Part shown: in pieces, positions 16,179-25,267 of the stretch | Layout of the letters: every line of letters begins with the position of its first letter | Numbering within the stretch: the stretch's first letter is position 1 | Origin: Thermodesulfobacteriota bacterium | GTDB lineage: Bacteria > Desulfobacterota_D > UBA1144 > Nemesobacterales > UBA2774 | Direction: 5' to 3' | Assembly: GCA_035325995.1 (NCBI GenBank) | Contig: DAOKYU010000004.1 | Span: 62,001-126,000 of the forward strand | DNA: 64,000 nucleotides | Translations under genes and position numbers: made by a program | The notes under the pieces: generated by a model | Seen by the model: the letters and a program-made list of their open reading frames with translations, nothing else | Told to the model about the DNA's origin: nothing | Database searches by the model: none

Positions 16179-19100
16179 CTAGTAATAGTCCTGGATGGCC
16201 TTTACCGTAAGCCCTTCCTTTATGAGGGCCTTTATGGCCGCCACGGCGGCTATCGCCGCGGAGACGGTCGTGAAGTAGGGGACCCTCTGGGTGAGCGCCG
16301 TCCTTCTTATGGTGTACGACTGCTCTATCTCCTTCTCCCCGAACGTGGTGTTTATGACGAGCTGCACCTCGCCGTTCTTCATGTGATCGACGACGTTGGG
16401 CCGTCCCTCGACTACTTTCTTCACCACGGTGCATTCGACGCCCAGCTCCCTGAGCCGGGCGGCCGTTCCCGTCGTCGCCATTATGCCGAAACCGAGGCCC
16501 GAGAGCTTCTTCGCGAACTCGGAGAGCCTCGGCTTGTCGTCGTCTTTTACGCTCACGAAGGCAGTGCCCGAAAGCGGGAGCTTGGCCCCAGCGGCCATCT
16601 GGGCCTTGGCGAAGGCCATTCTCATCTCACTGTCTATGCCCATCACCTCGCCCGTCGATTTCATCTCGGGGCCGAGTATCGTATCGACGCCGGGGAACTT
16701 GATGAAGGGGAACACCGATTCCTTTACGCATACGTGCCCGGGAATTATCTCTTCCGTAAAGCCGAGCTCTTCGAGCGTCTTTCCGGCCATGACCTTCGTG
16801 CCGAGCATAGCGAGAGGGACGCCTATGGCCTTGCTGACGAAGGGGACGGTCCTGCTGGCGCGGGGGTTGACTTCGAGTATGTAGACCTTGTCGTCCTTTA
16901 CGGCGAACTGAATGTTTACGAGCCCGACGACGTTGAGGGCGAGCGCGAGCTCCTTCGTCTGGCGCTTTATCTCGTCCACCACCGCGGGGCTTATGGAGAA
17001 CGGGGGAAGCACCATGGCGCTGTCGCCCGAGTGGACCCCTGCCTCTTCTATGTGTTCGAGGACGCCGCCTATGACGACCGTTTTTCCATCGGATATCGCA
17101 TCGACGTCCACTTCCTTGGCGTCGTTTAAGAACCTGTCGATGAGGACCGGGTGATTCGGCGCTACCTTTACGGCCTCGGTTATATAGCGCTTAAGCGATT
17201 CCTCGGTGTAGACGATTTCCATAGCCCGGCCCCCGAGGACGTAGGACGGCCTTACGACTATGGGATACGTGACTTCGCCTGCTATGCGAAGCGCCTCCTC
17301 CTGGCTCCGGGCGATGCCGCTCTCGGGCTGCCGGAGGCCGAGACGCTCGATGAGGTCCCGGAACCGTTCCCTGTCCTCGGCGATGTCTATGCTGTCGGGG
17401 GAGGTGCCGATGATCCTGACGCCCCTCTTTTCGAGCGGTATGGCGAGCTTGAGAGGCGTCTGCCCGCCAAGGTGTACTATAACCCCCTCGGGGTTCTCCC
17501 TGTCTATAATTGCGAGGGTGTCTTCGAGTGTAAGGGGCTCGAAGTAGAGCCTGTCGGACGTATCGTAGTCGGTGCTGACAGTCTCGGGGTTACAGTTGAC
17601 CATTATAGCCTCGTAGCCCTCTTCGCGGAGAGAGAACGACGCGTGGACGCAGCAGTAATCGAACTCTATGCCCTGCCCTATCCTGTTCGGCCCGCCGCCG
17701 AGTATGACGACCTTCCGCTTGTCCGTCGGGAGGGCCTCGTCTTCCGTTTCGTAGGTCGAATATAAATATGGCGTGTACGCCTCGAACTCGGCGGCGCAAG
17801 TATCGACCATCTTGTAGACGGGCGCTATGCCGGAGGCGAGCCTCATATCCCTGACGTCGCCCTCCGATTTCCCGAGGAGGGCGGCGATACGGATATCCGA
17901 AAAGCCGTACTCCTTGGCCTTCTTAAGGAGCGGGGCATCCGGGCTCCCGGAAGAGGCCTTGAGGCTCTCCTCCATGTCGGTTATCTGCTCGAGGTTCCTG
18001 AGAAACCACCTGTCGATTCGCGTGAGGGAATATATTTCTTCCATGTCGAGGCCCTGGCGGAAGGCGTCTGCCAGATACCAGAGCCTGTCGGAGTTCGGGG
18101 TCCTCAGCTTTTCCTTTATGAGCTCCGCGTCAGCAGTGCGCGGCTCGAAGCCGTAGGAATCTATTTCGAGCGACCTCATCGCTTTTAGAAGCGATTCCTT
18201 GAACGTCCTCCCGATGGCCATAACCTCGCCCACGGACTTCATCTGCGTCGTGAGCGTCTTGTCCGTCTTCGGGAATTTTTCGAACGTGAACCTCGGGATC
18301 TTGACGACTACGTAGTCTATAGTCGGCTCGAACGAGGCCGGGGTGTAGCACGTGATGTCGTTCGATATCTCGTCGAGCGTGTAGCCGACGGCGAGCTTTG
18401 CAGCGATCTTGGCTATGGGGAACCCCGTCGCCTTCGACGCAAGCGCAGAGCTCCGCGACACGCGCGGGTTCATCTCTATGACCACGACGCGCCCGTCCTC
18501 GGGGTTTACGCCGAACTGGATGTTCGAGCCCCCGGTATCTACGCCTATCTCCCTTATTATCGCGACCGAGGCGTCCCGGAGGCGCTGGTATTCCTTATCC
18601 GTGAGGGTCTGCGCGGGGGCGACGGTTATGCTGTCCCCGGTGTGGACGCCCATGGGGTCGAAGTTCTCTATGGAGCAGATTATGACGACGTTGTCCATCC
18701 CGTCCCGCATGACTTCGAGCTCGTACTCCTTCCAGCCGAGGACGGATTCCTCTATGAGCACCTCGCTCACCGGGCTTAAGTCGAGGCCCGATTTCGCGAA
18801 CTCCTCGAATTCCTCCCTGTTGTACGCGACGCTCCCTCCGGAGCCGCCGAGCGTAAACGACGGGCGGATGATCACGGGGAAGCCGACCTCCTCCATGACA
18901 GCCCAGGCTTCTTCCATCGTGTGGGCGACGCCGCTCTTCGGGACGTCGAGCCCGATCTTGAGCATGGCGTCCTTGAAGAGCTCCCTGTTCTCGGCCTTTT
19001 TGATCGCCGGGAGCTTCGCCCCTATGAGCTCGACCCCGTATTTATCGAGCACCCCCGATTCTGCGAGATCGACCGCGAGGTTAAGCGCCGTCTGGCCGCC

Positions 19101-19370
19101 GAGCGTCGGCAGGAGCGCGTCGGGCCTTTCCTTCTCGATTATCTTTTCCACTATTTCCGGAACCAGCGGCTCGATGTAAGTGCGGTCGGCGAAAGTGGGG
19201 TCCGTCATTATAGTCGCGGGGTTACTGTTGACGAGGACGATCCTGTAGCCCTCTTCCTTGAGCGCCTTACACGCCTGCGTGCCCGAGTAGTCGAATTCGC
19301 ACGCCTGTCCTATGACTATAGGGCCCGAGCCTATGAGCAGTATGGTTTTTATATCTTCCCTTCTGGGCAT
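16179..19370 (-). CDS. carB: carbamoyl-phosphate synthase large subunit
   Basis: Makes carbamoyl phosphate from bicarbonate, ammonia and two ATP for arginine and pyrimidine synthesis. The 1063-residue chain has the duplicated ATP-grasp architecture: first half with IGSGPIVIGQACEFDYSG near 16-33, second half with a GGGPNRIGQGIEFDYC segment near 560, and a C-terminal MGS allosteric domain (about 940-1063). ATG 19370 is chosen because MPRREDIKTIL matches the family start and AGGAA precedes it; an upstream in-frame start adds 18 unconserved residues. carA is not adjacent in this window. Confidence 0.97.
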   Translation of the reverse strand: MPRREDIKTILLIGSGPIVIGQACEFDYSGTQACKALKEEGYRIVLVNSNPATIMTDPTFADRTYIEPLVPEIVEKIIEKERPDALLPTLGGQTALNLAVDLAESGVLDKYGVELIGAKLPAIKKAENRELFKDAMLKIGLDVPKSGVAHTMEEAWAVMEEVGFPVIIRPSFTLGGSGGSVAYNREEFEEFAKSGLDLSPVSEVLIEESVLGWKEYELEVMRDGMDNVVIICSIENFDPMGVHTGDSITVAPAQTLTDKEYQRLRDASVAIIREIGVDTGGSNIQFGVNPEDGRVVVIEMNPRVSRSSALASKATGFPIAKIAAKLAVGYTLDEISNDITCYTPASFEPTIDYVVVKIPRFTFEKFPKTDKTLTTQMKSVGEVMAIGRTFKESLLKAMRSLEIDSYGFEPRTADAELIKEKLRTPNSDRLWYLADAFRQGLDMEEIYSLTRIDRWFLRNLEQITDMEESLKASSGSPDAPLLKKAKEYGFSDIRIAALLGKSEGDVRDMRLASGIAPVYKMVDTCAAEFEAYTPYLYSTYETEDEALPTDKRKVVILGGGPNRIGQGIEFDYCCVHASFSLREEGYEAIMVNCNPETVSTDYDTSDRLYFEPLTLEDTLAIIDRENPEGVIVHLGGQTPLKLAIPLEKRGVRIIGTSPDSIDIAEDRERFRDLIERLGLRQPESGIARSQEEALRIAGEVTYPIVVRPSYVLGGRAMEIVYTEESLKRYITEAVKVAPNHPVLIDRFLNDAKEVDVDAISDGKTVVIGGVLEHIEEAGVHSGDSAMVLPPFSISPAVVDEIKRQTKELALALNVVGLVNIQFAVKDDKVYILEVNPRASRTVPFVSKAIGVPLAMLGTKVMAGKTLEELGFTEEIIPGHVCVKESVFPFIKFPGVDTILGPEMKSTGEVMGIDSEMRMAFAKAQMAAGAKLPLSGTAFVSVKDDDKPRLSEFAKKLSGLGFGIMATTGTAARLRELGVECTVVKKVVEGRPNVVDHMKNGEVQLVINTTFGEKEIEQSYTIRRTALTQRVPYFTTVSAAIAAVAAIKALIKEGLTVKAIQDYY

Positions 19371-19617
19371 ACGGTTCCTGCCTGTGAATACGAGTGTTTT
19401 GCGGGTTCGAAATGATGGGGCCATGCCGGGCGGGCACGCCCTCTATTTGAAGCCTATCATTTATACCTGTGAATTCGCCTCGTAGCAAATGCGAGTGACG
19501 GCCAATTGCATCGAAAAAGGTAATGATGGAGGACGGTAGACCATGCTGCGACGGAATCCGGGACGAAGCCCCCGCGTATCGTTCAGGACGGGGCGACGGC
19601 GGCCGCTCCGTGCGGAT

Positions 19618-20340
19618 TCAGGCCCCTGCTTCGGGCCCGATCTTCTTTTGGACGTCTCTTTTTCTGAGCTCGGACATGACGTGGAACATCCTCTGGAGCG
19701 CCGTGTACGACGAGAAGACGAGCATCAGAATGAGGGAGAGCTTGAGGAGATAGTCGGCGGGAGGATACCCTATCCAGCCCGCGACGATGTTGCCGAGAAA
19801 GTTGAATACCGAGAGGACGCCCAGGTAGACGACCCTTTCCGTCCGCTGCATGATGCCGAGCTCGCACTTTACCCCCAGCCCCTCGGCGCGGGCCCTCGTG
19901 TAGCTCACCATCGTCGTCGAGACGAGTATAAGGAATACGACGTATGCGAATATGGAATCCCTGTAGAGACTCAGGAGTCCCAGGTATATGAAGGCCTCGG
20001 AGAACCTGTCGAGGCAGGAATCGAAAAACGCCCCGCTCTCGCTGCTTAGCCCCTGCGCCCGTGCGACGCGGCCGTCGAATATGTCGAACGTCGAGCCCGC
20101 GAGCACCAGCACGCCGCCCGCGAAAATCCATCCGTAGTGATAAAAGAGGCCGGTAATTGCGGATACCAGCAAGGTCGAGACAGTGAGCACGTTCGGGTGG
20201 ACCCTGATCTTTAAGAGGTAGTCCTCTATCGGCAGCATCAGGAGAAGCCACCACGTCTTTATACCGCTCCCGAGGAGCTTGGTCGACTCCGGGCCCTTTT
20301 TGTTCTTAGACCTTTCTTTAATCTCTTCGGGGTTAGTCAT
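19618..20340 (-). CDS. CDP-alcohol phosphatidyltransferase
   Basis: Transfers a phosphatidyl group from CDP-diacylglycerol (or a similar CDP-alcohol) to an alcohol acceptor in the inner membrane. The family signature D-G-x2-A-R-x8-G-x3-D-x3-D is complete from D89 to D111 (the last Asp is the catalytic one). About six membrane segments follow the family pattern. The 240-residue size suits phosphatidylinositol- or phosphatidylglycerophosphate-synthase-like enzymes; the acceptor cannot be told. ATG 20340 is preferred, with AGGAA about 10 bases upstream, over a longer frame adding 25 residues. Confidence 0.85.
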   Translation of the reverse strand: MTNPEEIKERSKNKKGPESTKLLGSGIKTWWLLLMLPIEDYLLKIRVHPNVLTVSTLLVSAITGLFYHYGWIFAGGVLVLAGSTFDIFDGRVARAQGLSSESGAFFDSCLDRFSEAFIYLGLLSLYRDSIFAYVVFLILVSTTMVSYTRARAEGLGVKCELGIMQRTERVVYLGVLSVFNFLGNIVAGWIGYPPADYLLKLSLILMLVFSSYTALQRMFHVMSELRKRDVQKKIGPEAGA

Positions 20341-20453
20341 ATACGCAGTTATTCCTGTTTCATTGCACGGATTTAACGAATGAATAACAATATCCGTTTT
20401 AGCCCTTTCAGGCAAGAATGTGAAGAGTCCGGGTTTGCGAGCAGCATGACGCC

Positions 20454-22034
20454 TCAGTCGTTTTCGGCAACGAAGACGGATTTAAAGAGGGGGTCCTTTT
20501 TCTTGAGGCCTGCGGCGTAGGAGCCGGCCTCCTTCCTTACCTTAAAAGCGCCTATCCTCACCCTGTAGAGCTTGCCCTTGCCCGGTATGCTTGCAGGGAC
20601 GACGTAGGCGTCGTATCCCTTTTTCCTTAGCCGGATGGCCAGATGGTCGGCGTCGTCGGGGAAACGAAGGGAAGCCACCTGTACTGAATAGCCCTTTTTC
20701 GAGAGGGATTTCGAGGCGGGCGAAGCCTCCCGTGGGCCGGCCCCGGGCTTTCCTGCTGCCGGCGTGTACAGGGCAAGCATCTGGCCCTCGACTATACCGG
20801 CCTTGAGCGCTATATCACCCGTAAGCGGGGAGCGCGGGGCGTCGTTCGAGGCCTTTCCGGAACCCGGGCCGGACGGAGCCTCCGTTTCCGTGACGACGGG
20901 CGGCGCTTCTTCAAGCGGCCTTTCGACGAGGTCGCCGCCGGACGCCGCGGCGGCTGTGACTATTTCGGGCTCGGGCGCAGTCTCGGGAGCCGAAGCAGCC
21001 GGGGCGGCGGGCTTCTCGCGGCGTGACGCAGGCGAGCCGGGGCGTGCGTGCATCCTTGCATCCATCTGCCTTGCGATTATCATCGCCTTATGTCCGTCGG
21101 GAGTATCGGCCGGGGAAGCGGGCGTATCGTTAACGCCGGGCCCGGGGGCCTCGGTGACGGCAAATTCAGGTGCGCCTTCGGGAGGCGGGCCTGAAAGAGT
21201 TTCCTCAGTTTTAATGCTATCGAAGGAAAGCGACTGCCTTACGGGCGGAAGGGCTTCTTCCCTGACCGCCGTCTCTGTTATGTCCGGGGCGGAATCCGAA
21301 TGGGAGCTCCTTACAGGGGTTACGCCCCTTTCGTCTATCTTTACGACCTGAAGGCACGTATACGGCCGGTTGACGACCACTTCCCGCTCGCTCAAGACGA
21401 GGTCCACGGTGCCGGAGACGTCGGAGGGGCTTTCGAATACGAGCTTTCTCGGGGACTCCGAAAGCACGAACGGCTTTACGCCCCCGACGGTGAAGTCTGT
21501 CGTGGCGAAGTCGCCGTCGAAGGGGCCCTTTATCTCTATGAGTCGCCCCGCCTGCCCTACGACCGGGCACTGGTAATCGTAGGGAGTTGGCTTTTCGGGC
21601 CCCCGCGCGTCGTGTTTGGAAAACTGCACCGGGACGCGAGAGCCGCCGAGCCGTTTCCCGTCCCTGCCGACGAGCGTAAAAACGAGCGTGCTTCCGCCCG
21701 CGTTCTTCGGAACCTCGAAGGTGACTGACCCCTCGCCTACAGGGGCGCTGAAATAGCTCGTCTCGATTATAAGGCCGCTCAGGAGGGCCGAATTCTTTTC
21801 CCTCGCCCGCGCCGTCGTCCCTGCGGGGTATATCCTGAAAGAAGACGATACCCTGTCCCCGGCCGAAAGATCGTCGGGCAGGAATACGCGCACACGGCCG
21901 CCGGGGGCGTCGAATTCGAGCGTATGGACGCCGTCTTCCGGTTCTCCGTATGCGAAAGGTGCAAGGAAGCAGAAGAGGGCTGCAAGCGTTACCGCCTGGG
22001 TGATGAAGCGCTGTGCTCCTTTCGTCACATTCAT
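20454..22034 (-). CDS. exported protein with C-terminal SPOR domain
   Basis: A 526-residue exported protein with a signal peptide ending near FAYGEPEDG. Residues about 30-230 are strand-rich and Ig-like. A long Pro/Ala/Glu-rich low-complexity region follows (about 240-440), and a C-terminal SPOR domain spans about 445-520 (YSVQVASLRFPDDADHLA, then a YRVRIGAFKV segment). SPOR domains bind denuded septal peptidoglycan, so a cell-division or envelope role is likely. ATG 22034 is used; a TTG nine codons earlier is possible. It lies 42 bases after another SPOR gene, which suggests they are co-transcribed. Confidence 0.78.
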   Translation of the reverse strand: MNVTKGAQRFITQAVTLAALFCFLAPFAYGEPEDGVHTLEFDAPGGRVRVFLPDDLSAGDRVSSSFRIYPAGTTARAREKNSALLSGLIIETSYFSAPVGEGSVTFEVPKNAGGSTLVFTLVGRDGKRLGGSRVPVQFSKHDARGPEKPTPYDYQCPVVGQAGRLIEIKGPFDGDFATTDFTVGGVKPFVLSESPRKLVFESPSDVSGTVDLVLSEREVVVNRPYTCLQVVKIDERGVTPVRSSHSDSAPDITETAVREEALPPVRQSLSFDSIKTEETLSGPPPEGAPEFAVTEAPGPGVNDTPASPADTPDGHKAMIIARQMDARMHARPGSPASRREKPAAPAASAPETAPEPEIVTAAAASGGDLVERPLEEAPPVVTETEAPSGPGSGKASNDAPRSPLTGDIALKAGIVEGQMLALYTPAAGKPGAGPREASPASKSLSKKGYSVQVASLRFPDDADHLAIRLRKKGYDAYVVPASIPGKGKLYRVRIGAFKVRKEAGSYAAGLKKKDPLFKSVFVAEND

Positions 22035-22076
22035 AAGCGGGCCTGAAAACGCGTCCCCCAAGTGGTATGCCAGGGG

Positions 22077-22865
22077 TTAATTGTTGACGGTGATGAATAC
22101 TATCTCTACTTCGGACTCGGCTTTTTTGAGACTATCACCGTATGCTTTCGCATCTTCGACATTCCTGAACGTCCCGACCCTCACCCTGTACCAGTACTTG
22201 TTATTGGGTGTCGCCATGGGCTTTACGAAAGCGGGGTATCCCTTCGCCTTAAGGGAGCCCGCGAGGCTGTTAGCCTGTTTCTGGTCCTGAAAAGAGCCTA
22301 TCTGGACGGTGTAATCGCCCGACGGATCCACCTTCGGCATCTGGGGCTTCGGCGCGTTCGTCGCCTCCGCCGCCTCCTCCGCCCTCTTTTCTTCGGCGAC
22401 GCTGCGCGCTATCTCGGCTAGCTTTTCGGCCCTCGCGTCGCGCGTCGGGGCCGGGGGCGGCGGTGCGGGCGTCCTGGGAGCTGGCGTCTTCGGCGCGGGG
22501 GTTTTCGGTGCGGGCGTCGGGACAGGCTTCGGCGTCGGCACGGGCGGCGGCGGTGCAGGATCGGCCTTCGCCATAACCGCGTCTTCCGTGGGAGTGTCGC
22601 CCTCGTCCTCGACGGGGAAGCTTTCGGGAAGCGGCTCGCCGGGACTTTCGGCCGGCTGCTCCGGGGCCTCGGCGGTTTCGTCGTCAAACGGAGCTGCCGG
22701 AGGCGCGGGCGGCTGCTCGTTAAAAGAGCGCGTCGTCTGGAAGCTCTCCTTGTTGAGCCCCTTTCCGACGAACACACCTACACCGAACACGACCATGAAT
22801 AAAATCACGAACGCAACGAAGAAGGCGAGTATACGAGATTTTCCGGAGGAGTTATTCCTGCTCAT
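22077..22865 (-). CDS. membrane-anchored SPOR-domain protein (FtsN-like layout)
   Basis: A 262-residue protein with a short cytoplasmic head, one transmembrane helix (about 12-34), a Pro/Ala-rich linker with TPAPK-type repeats (about 100-140), and a C-terminal SPOR domain (about 182-258: DYTVQIGSFQDQKQAN and WYRVRVGTFRNVEDAKAY). The layout is that of FtsN-like divisome proteins, which bind septal glycan strands. It begins 3 bases after argS, in the same direction, and is followed by a second SPOR gene. Confidence 0.85.
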   Translation of the reverse strand: MSRNNSSGKSRILAFFVAFVILFMVVFGVGVFVGKGLNKESFQTTRSFNEQPPAPPAAPFDDETAEAPEQPAESPGEPLPESFPVEDEGDTPTEDAVMAKADPAPPPPVPTPKPVPTPAPKTPAPKTPAPRTPAPPPPAPTRDARAEKLAEIARSVAEEKRAEEAAEATNAPKPQMPKVDPSGDYTVQIGSFQDQKQANSLAGSLKAKGYPAFVKPMATPNNKYWYRVRVGTFRNVEDAKAYGDSLKKAESEVEIVFITVNN

Positions 22866-22868
22866 GCG

Positions 22869-24548
22869 TCACATCCTGTCAGGGGCCGATATGCCCAGGA
22901 GCCCGAGACCGTTACTGAGGACCGTGCGGACGCTCTTTATCAGATAAAGCCTTGCGCCGCTCAGGGCCCTGTCGTCATCGATGACCCTGTGTTTATTGTA
23001 ATAACTGTGAAAATCCGCCGCAAGCTCCTGGAGGAAATATGCTACCTTGTGCGGCGAGAGCGTTTCTGCGCTGTCGGCCACGACCTCGGGATAAAGGAGG
23101 AGCTTTTTTATGAGCGCGATCTCGTCGGGCTCGGTCAGGAGGCCGACCGCTTCGCCGGAAGCCTCGAGGCCTTCGCCTTCAGCCTTACGGAATATGCTCG
23201 CTATCCTGGCGTAGGCGTATTGAATGTAGAAGACGGGGTTTTCGCTCGATTCCTTCTGGGCGAGCTCGAGGTCGAAGTCGAGGTGGCTCTCCGAGCTCCG
23301 CATGAGGAGGAAGAACCTCATGACGTCCGGGCCGACCTCGGTAAGGACGTCCCTCATGGTGACGTAGCTGCCGGCGCGCTTCGACATGGCGACCTCGACG
23401 CCGTTACGCATGAGCCTCACGAACTGTATGAGTATCACCCTGAACACGGATTCGTCGTAACCGAGCGCCTTGAGCGCGGCCCTAAGCCTCGACACATGGC
23501 CGTGATGGTCCGCCCCCCAGACGTTTATTATGCCGTCGAACTCCCTCTCGTATTTGTCGGCGTGGTAGGCGATGTCGGCGAGAAAGTACGTCGGGCTGCC
23601 GTCGCTCTTTATCATCACCCAGTCCTGGGGATCCCCGTAGCGCGTTGCCATAAACCAGAGTGCGCCTTCCCTCTCATCGAGCGCGCCCTTCTCGCGGAGA
23701 AGCTCCTTTACATGCTCGATCCTCGTCCTCCTGCCGGGCGACGAGAGCGCGTGAATCTCGTTTCTCTCGCTGTACCAGACGTCGAAACGGATTCGCGCTT
23801 CGGCCAGGTCTTCTTTTATGGAGCCGAGGAGCGTAGCCTCCGCGTATTCCCTGCAGTACTCGACAGCTTCGGCGACTTTATCCGACGCGAGCAGCTCGTC
23901 GCCCTTTTCGGTCATAACGGCGGCGGCGATTTCCTTTACGTAATCGCCCTTGTAGCCGTCCTCGGGTATCCCGGCGTCTATGCCGAAGAGCTCGCGGTAC
24001 CTTGCGTAAACGGACTCGCCGAGAAGGTCCATCTGACGCCCGGCGTCGTTTATGTAAAACTCCCTCGTCACGTCGTACCCCGACGCCGAGAGTATGTTCG
24101 ACACGGCGTCGCCGACGACGGCGTTACGCGCGTGGCCGATGTGGAGGAACCCGGTGGGGTTCGCGCTGACGAATTCGAGGAGGACTTTCTTCCCCTTCCC
24201 GAGATTCGAGGCGCCGTAGCTCTCGCCGAGCCTTTCGACCTCGGCGAGCTTGTCCACCATGGCGTTTTCCCTGACGAAGAAATTTATGAAGCCGGCCCCG
24301 GCGATGTCCACCTTTTTAAAAAGGCGCTCGCTCTCGGGCGGGAGATTTTCGATTATGAGCTCGGCCACGCGGCGGGGGTTCTCGCCCATCTTTTTGGCCA
24401 GTACCATGGCCGTGTTGATCGAGAAATCGCCGAACTCCTTTCGTTTCGGGATTCCGACCTCGATTTCGACAGCGAGGTCCGTGAGGTTAATCTTTTTCCC
24501 TATGTTTTCTACTGATTCGAGTACGACTCTTTGTATGTCTTCTTTCAT
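22869..24548 (-). CDS. argS: arginyl-tRNA synthetase
   Basis: Class I aminoacyl-tRNA synthetase charging tRNA-Arg. The 559-residue protein has the N-terminal Add-1 domain, the HIGH motif in FLHIGHARNA (about 133-142), the KMSKS-equivalent in AMSKRAGSYVTMRD, and the C-terminal anticodon-binding DALR domain ending in GLLGISAPDRM. It lies in a run of minus-strand genes between a histidine phosphatase (67-base gap) and the SPOR genes (3-base gap). Confidence 0.97.
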   Translation of the reverse strand: MKEDIQRVVLESVENIGKKINLTDLAVEIEVGIPKRKEFGDFSINTAMVLAKKMGENPRRVAELIIENLPPESERLFKKVDIAGAGFINFFVRENAMVDKLAEVERLGESYGASNLGKGKKVLLEFVSANPTGFLHIGHARNAVVGDAVSNILSASGYDVTREFYINDAGRQMDLLGESVYARYRELFGIDAGIPEDGYKGDYVKEIAAAVMTEKGDELLASDKVAEAVEYCREYAEATLLGSIKEDLAEARIRFDVWYSERNEIHALSSPGRRTRIEHVKELLREKGALDEREGALWFMATRYGDPQDWVMIKSDGSPTYFLADIAYHADKYEREFDGIINVWGADHHGHVSRLRAALKALGYDESVFRVILIQFVRLMRNGVEVAMSKRAGSYVTMRDVLTEVGPDVMRFFLLMRSSESHLDFDLELAQKESSENPVFYIQYAYARIASIFRKAEGEGLEASGEAVGLLTEPDEIALIKKLLLYPEVVADSAETLSPHKVAYFLQELAADFHSYYNKHRVIDDDRALSGARLYLIKSVRTVLSNGLGLLGISAPDRM

Positions 24549-24614
24549 ATCGGCACCACGAAATTACACCACAGTATAACCGGAGTTACAAGAAAACGGC
24601 GGGGCGAGGAGGGC

Positions 24615-25241
24615 TCAGAAATGCGGCAGGGCCTCGACGGGAGTGAGGTGCGATACGTCGTTCAGATCGACCACAACCACCTTCCCCTCGGAAAGACAAA
24701 CCGTGCTCCGCGAGGCCGCCTGTATGCCGAAGCTCCTGAATCCGGAGAGGCCGACGCCCGTGAATTCGCAGAGGAGGGTAGTAATCGTGAGGTTGTGGCT
24801 CACTGCCACTACCGTCTCCCCGTCGTGGCGCTCGCACAGCCTGCCGAACACCCTGAGCGCCCTCTCACGAACCTCGGAAAGCGACTCCCCGCTCGGTATC
24901 CTGAGCGTCTCGGGGCTGTCGCGCCACTCGTTCATGACGTCCGCGTACCTTTCCCTTATCTCCGTGAACAAAAGCCCCTCGAATTCCCCCTGGTCCATTT
25001 CCCGGAGGTCGCTGTCCGTTTCGACCGCAAGCCCGTGGTGTTTCGCTATCTCCTCTGCAGTGGAAACCGCCCTCGCGAGGTCGCTCGAATATACGGCCGA
25101 GATTTTCTCGCCCTTGAGATAAACCCCGAGCTCTATCGCCTGTTTCCTGCCGTTTTCATTGAGCACCACGTCGGAAATCCCCTGGCACCTGCCGGTCCTG
25201 TTCCAGTCGGTCTCTCCGTGTCTTACGAGTATGAGATTCAT
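24615..25241 (-). CDS. histidine phosphatase family protein (phosphoglycerate mutase-like)
   Basis: A 208-residue member of the branch-1 histidine phosphatases. The catalytic RHGET (7-11) forms the phosphohistidine; further active-site residues lie in SSDLARAVSTAE, LREMDQGEFEG and the second histidine segment VVAVSHNLTI. The size and the MDQGEFEG segment suit CobC-like alpha-ribazole phosphatase or a broad-specificity phosphatase; the substrate is not evident. A cobalamin adenosyltransferase gene is about 18 kb away but not linked. It follows the Tol genes at 26 bases. Confidence 0.88.
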   Translation of the reverse strand: MNLILVRHGETDWNRTGRCQGISDVVLNENGRKQAIELGVYLKGEKISAVYSSDLARAVSTAEEIAKHHGLAVETDSDLREMDQGEFEGLLFTEIRERYADVMNEWRDSPETLRIPSGESLSEVRERALRVFGRLCERHDGETVVAVSHNLTITTLLCEFTGVGLSGFRSFGIQAASRSTVCLSEGKVVVVDLNDVSHLTPVEALPHF

Positions 25242-25267
25242 TTTTTTCTGCGGGGAGCGTAGTTTTC

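Noticed and set aside
22989..24515. A 508-codon frame opposite argS
   Set aside because: Mirror of the argS codons; no motif, signal or ribosome binding site, and argS is certain.
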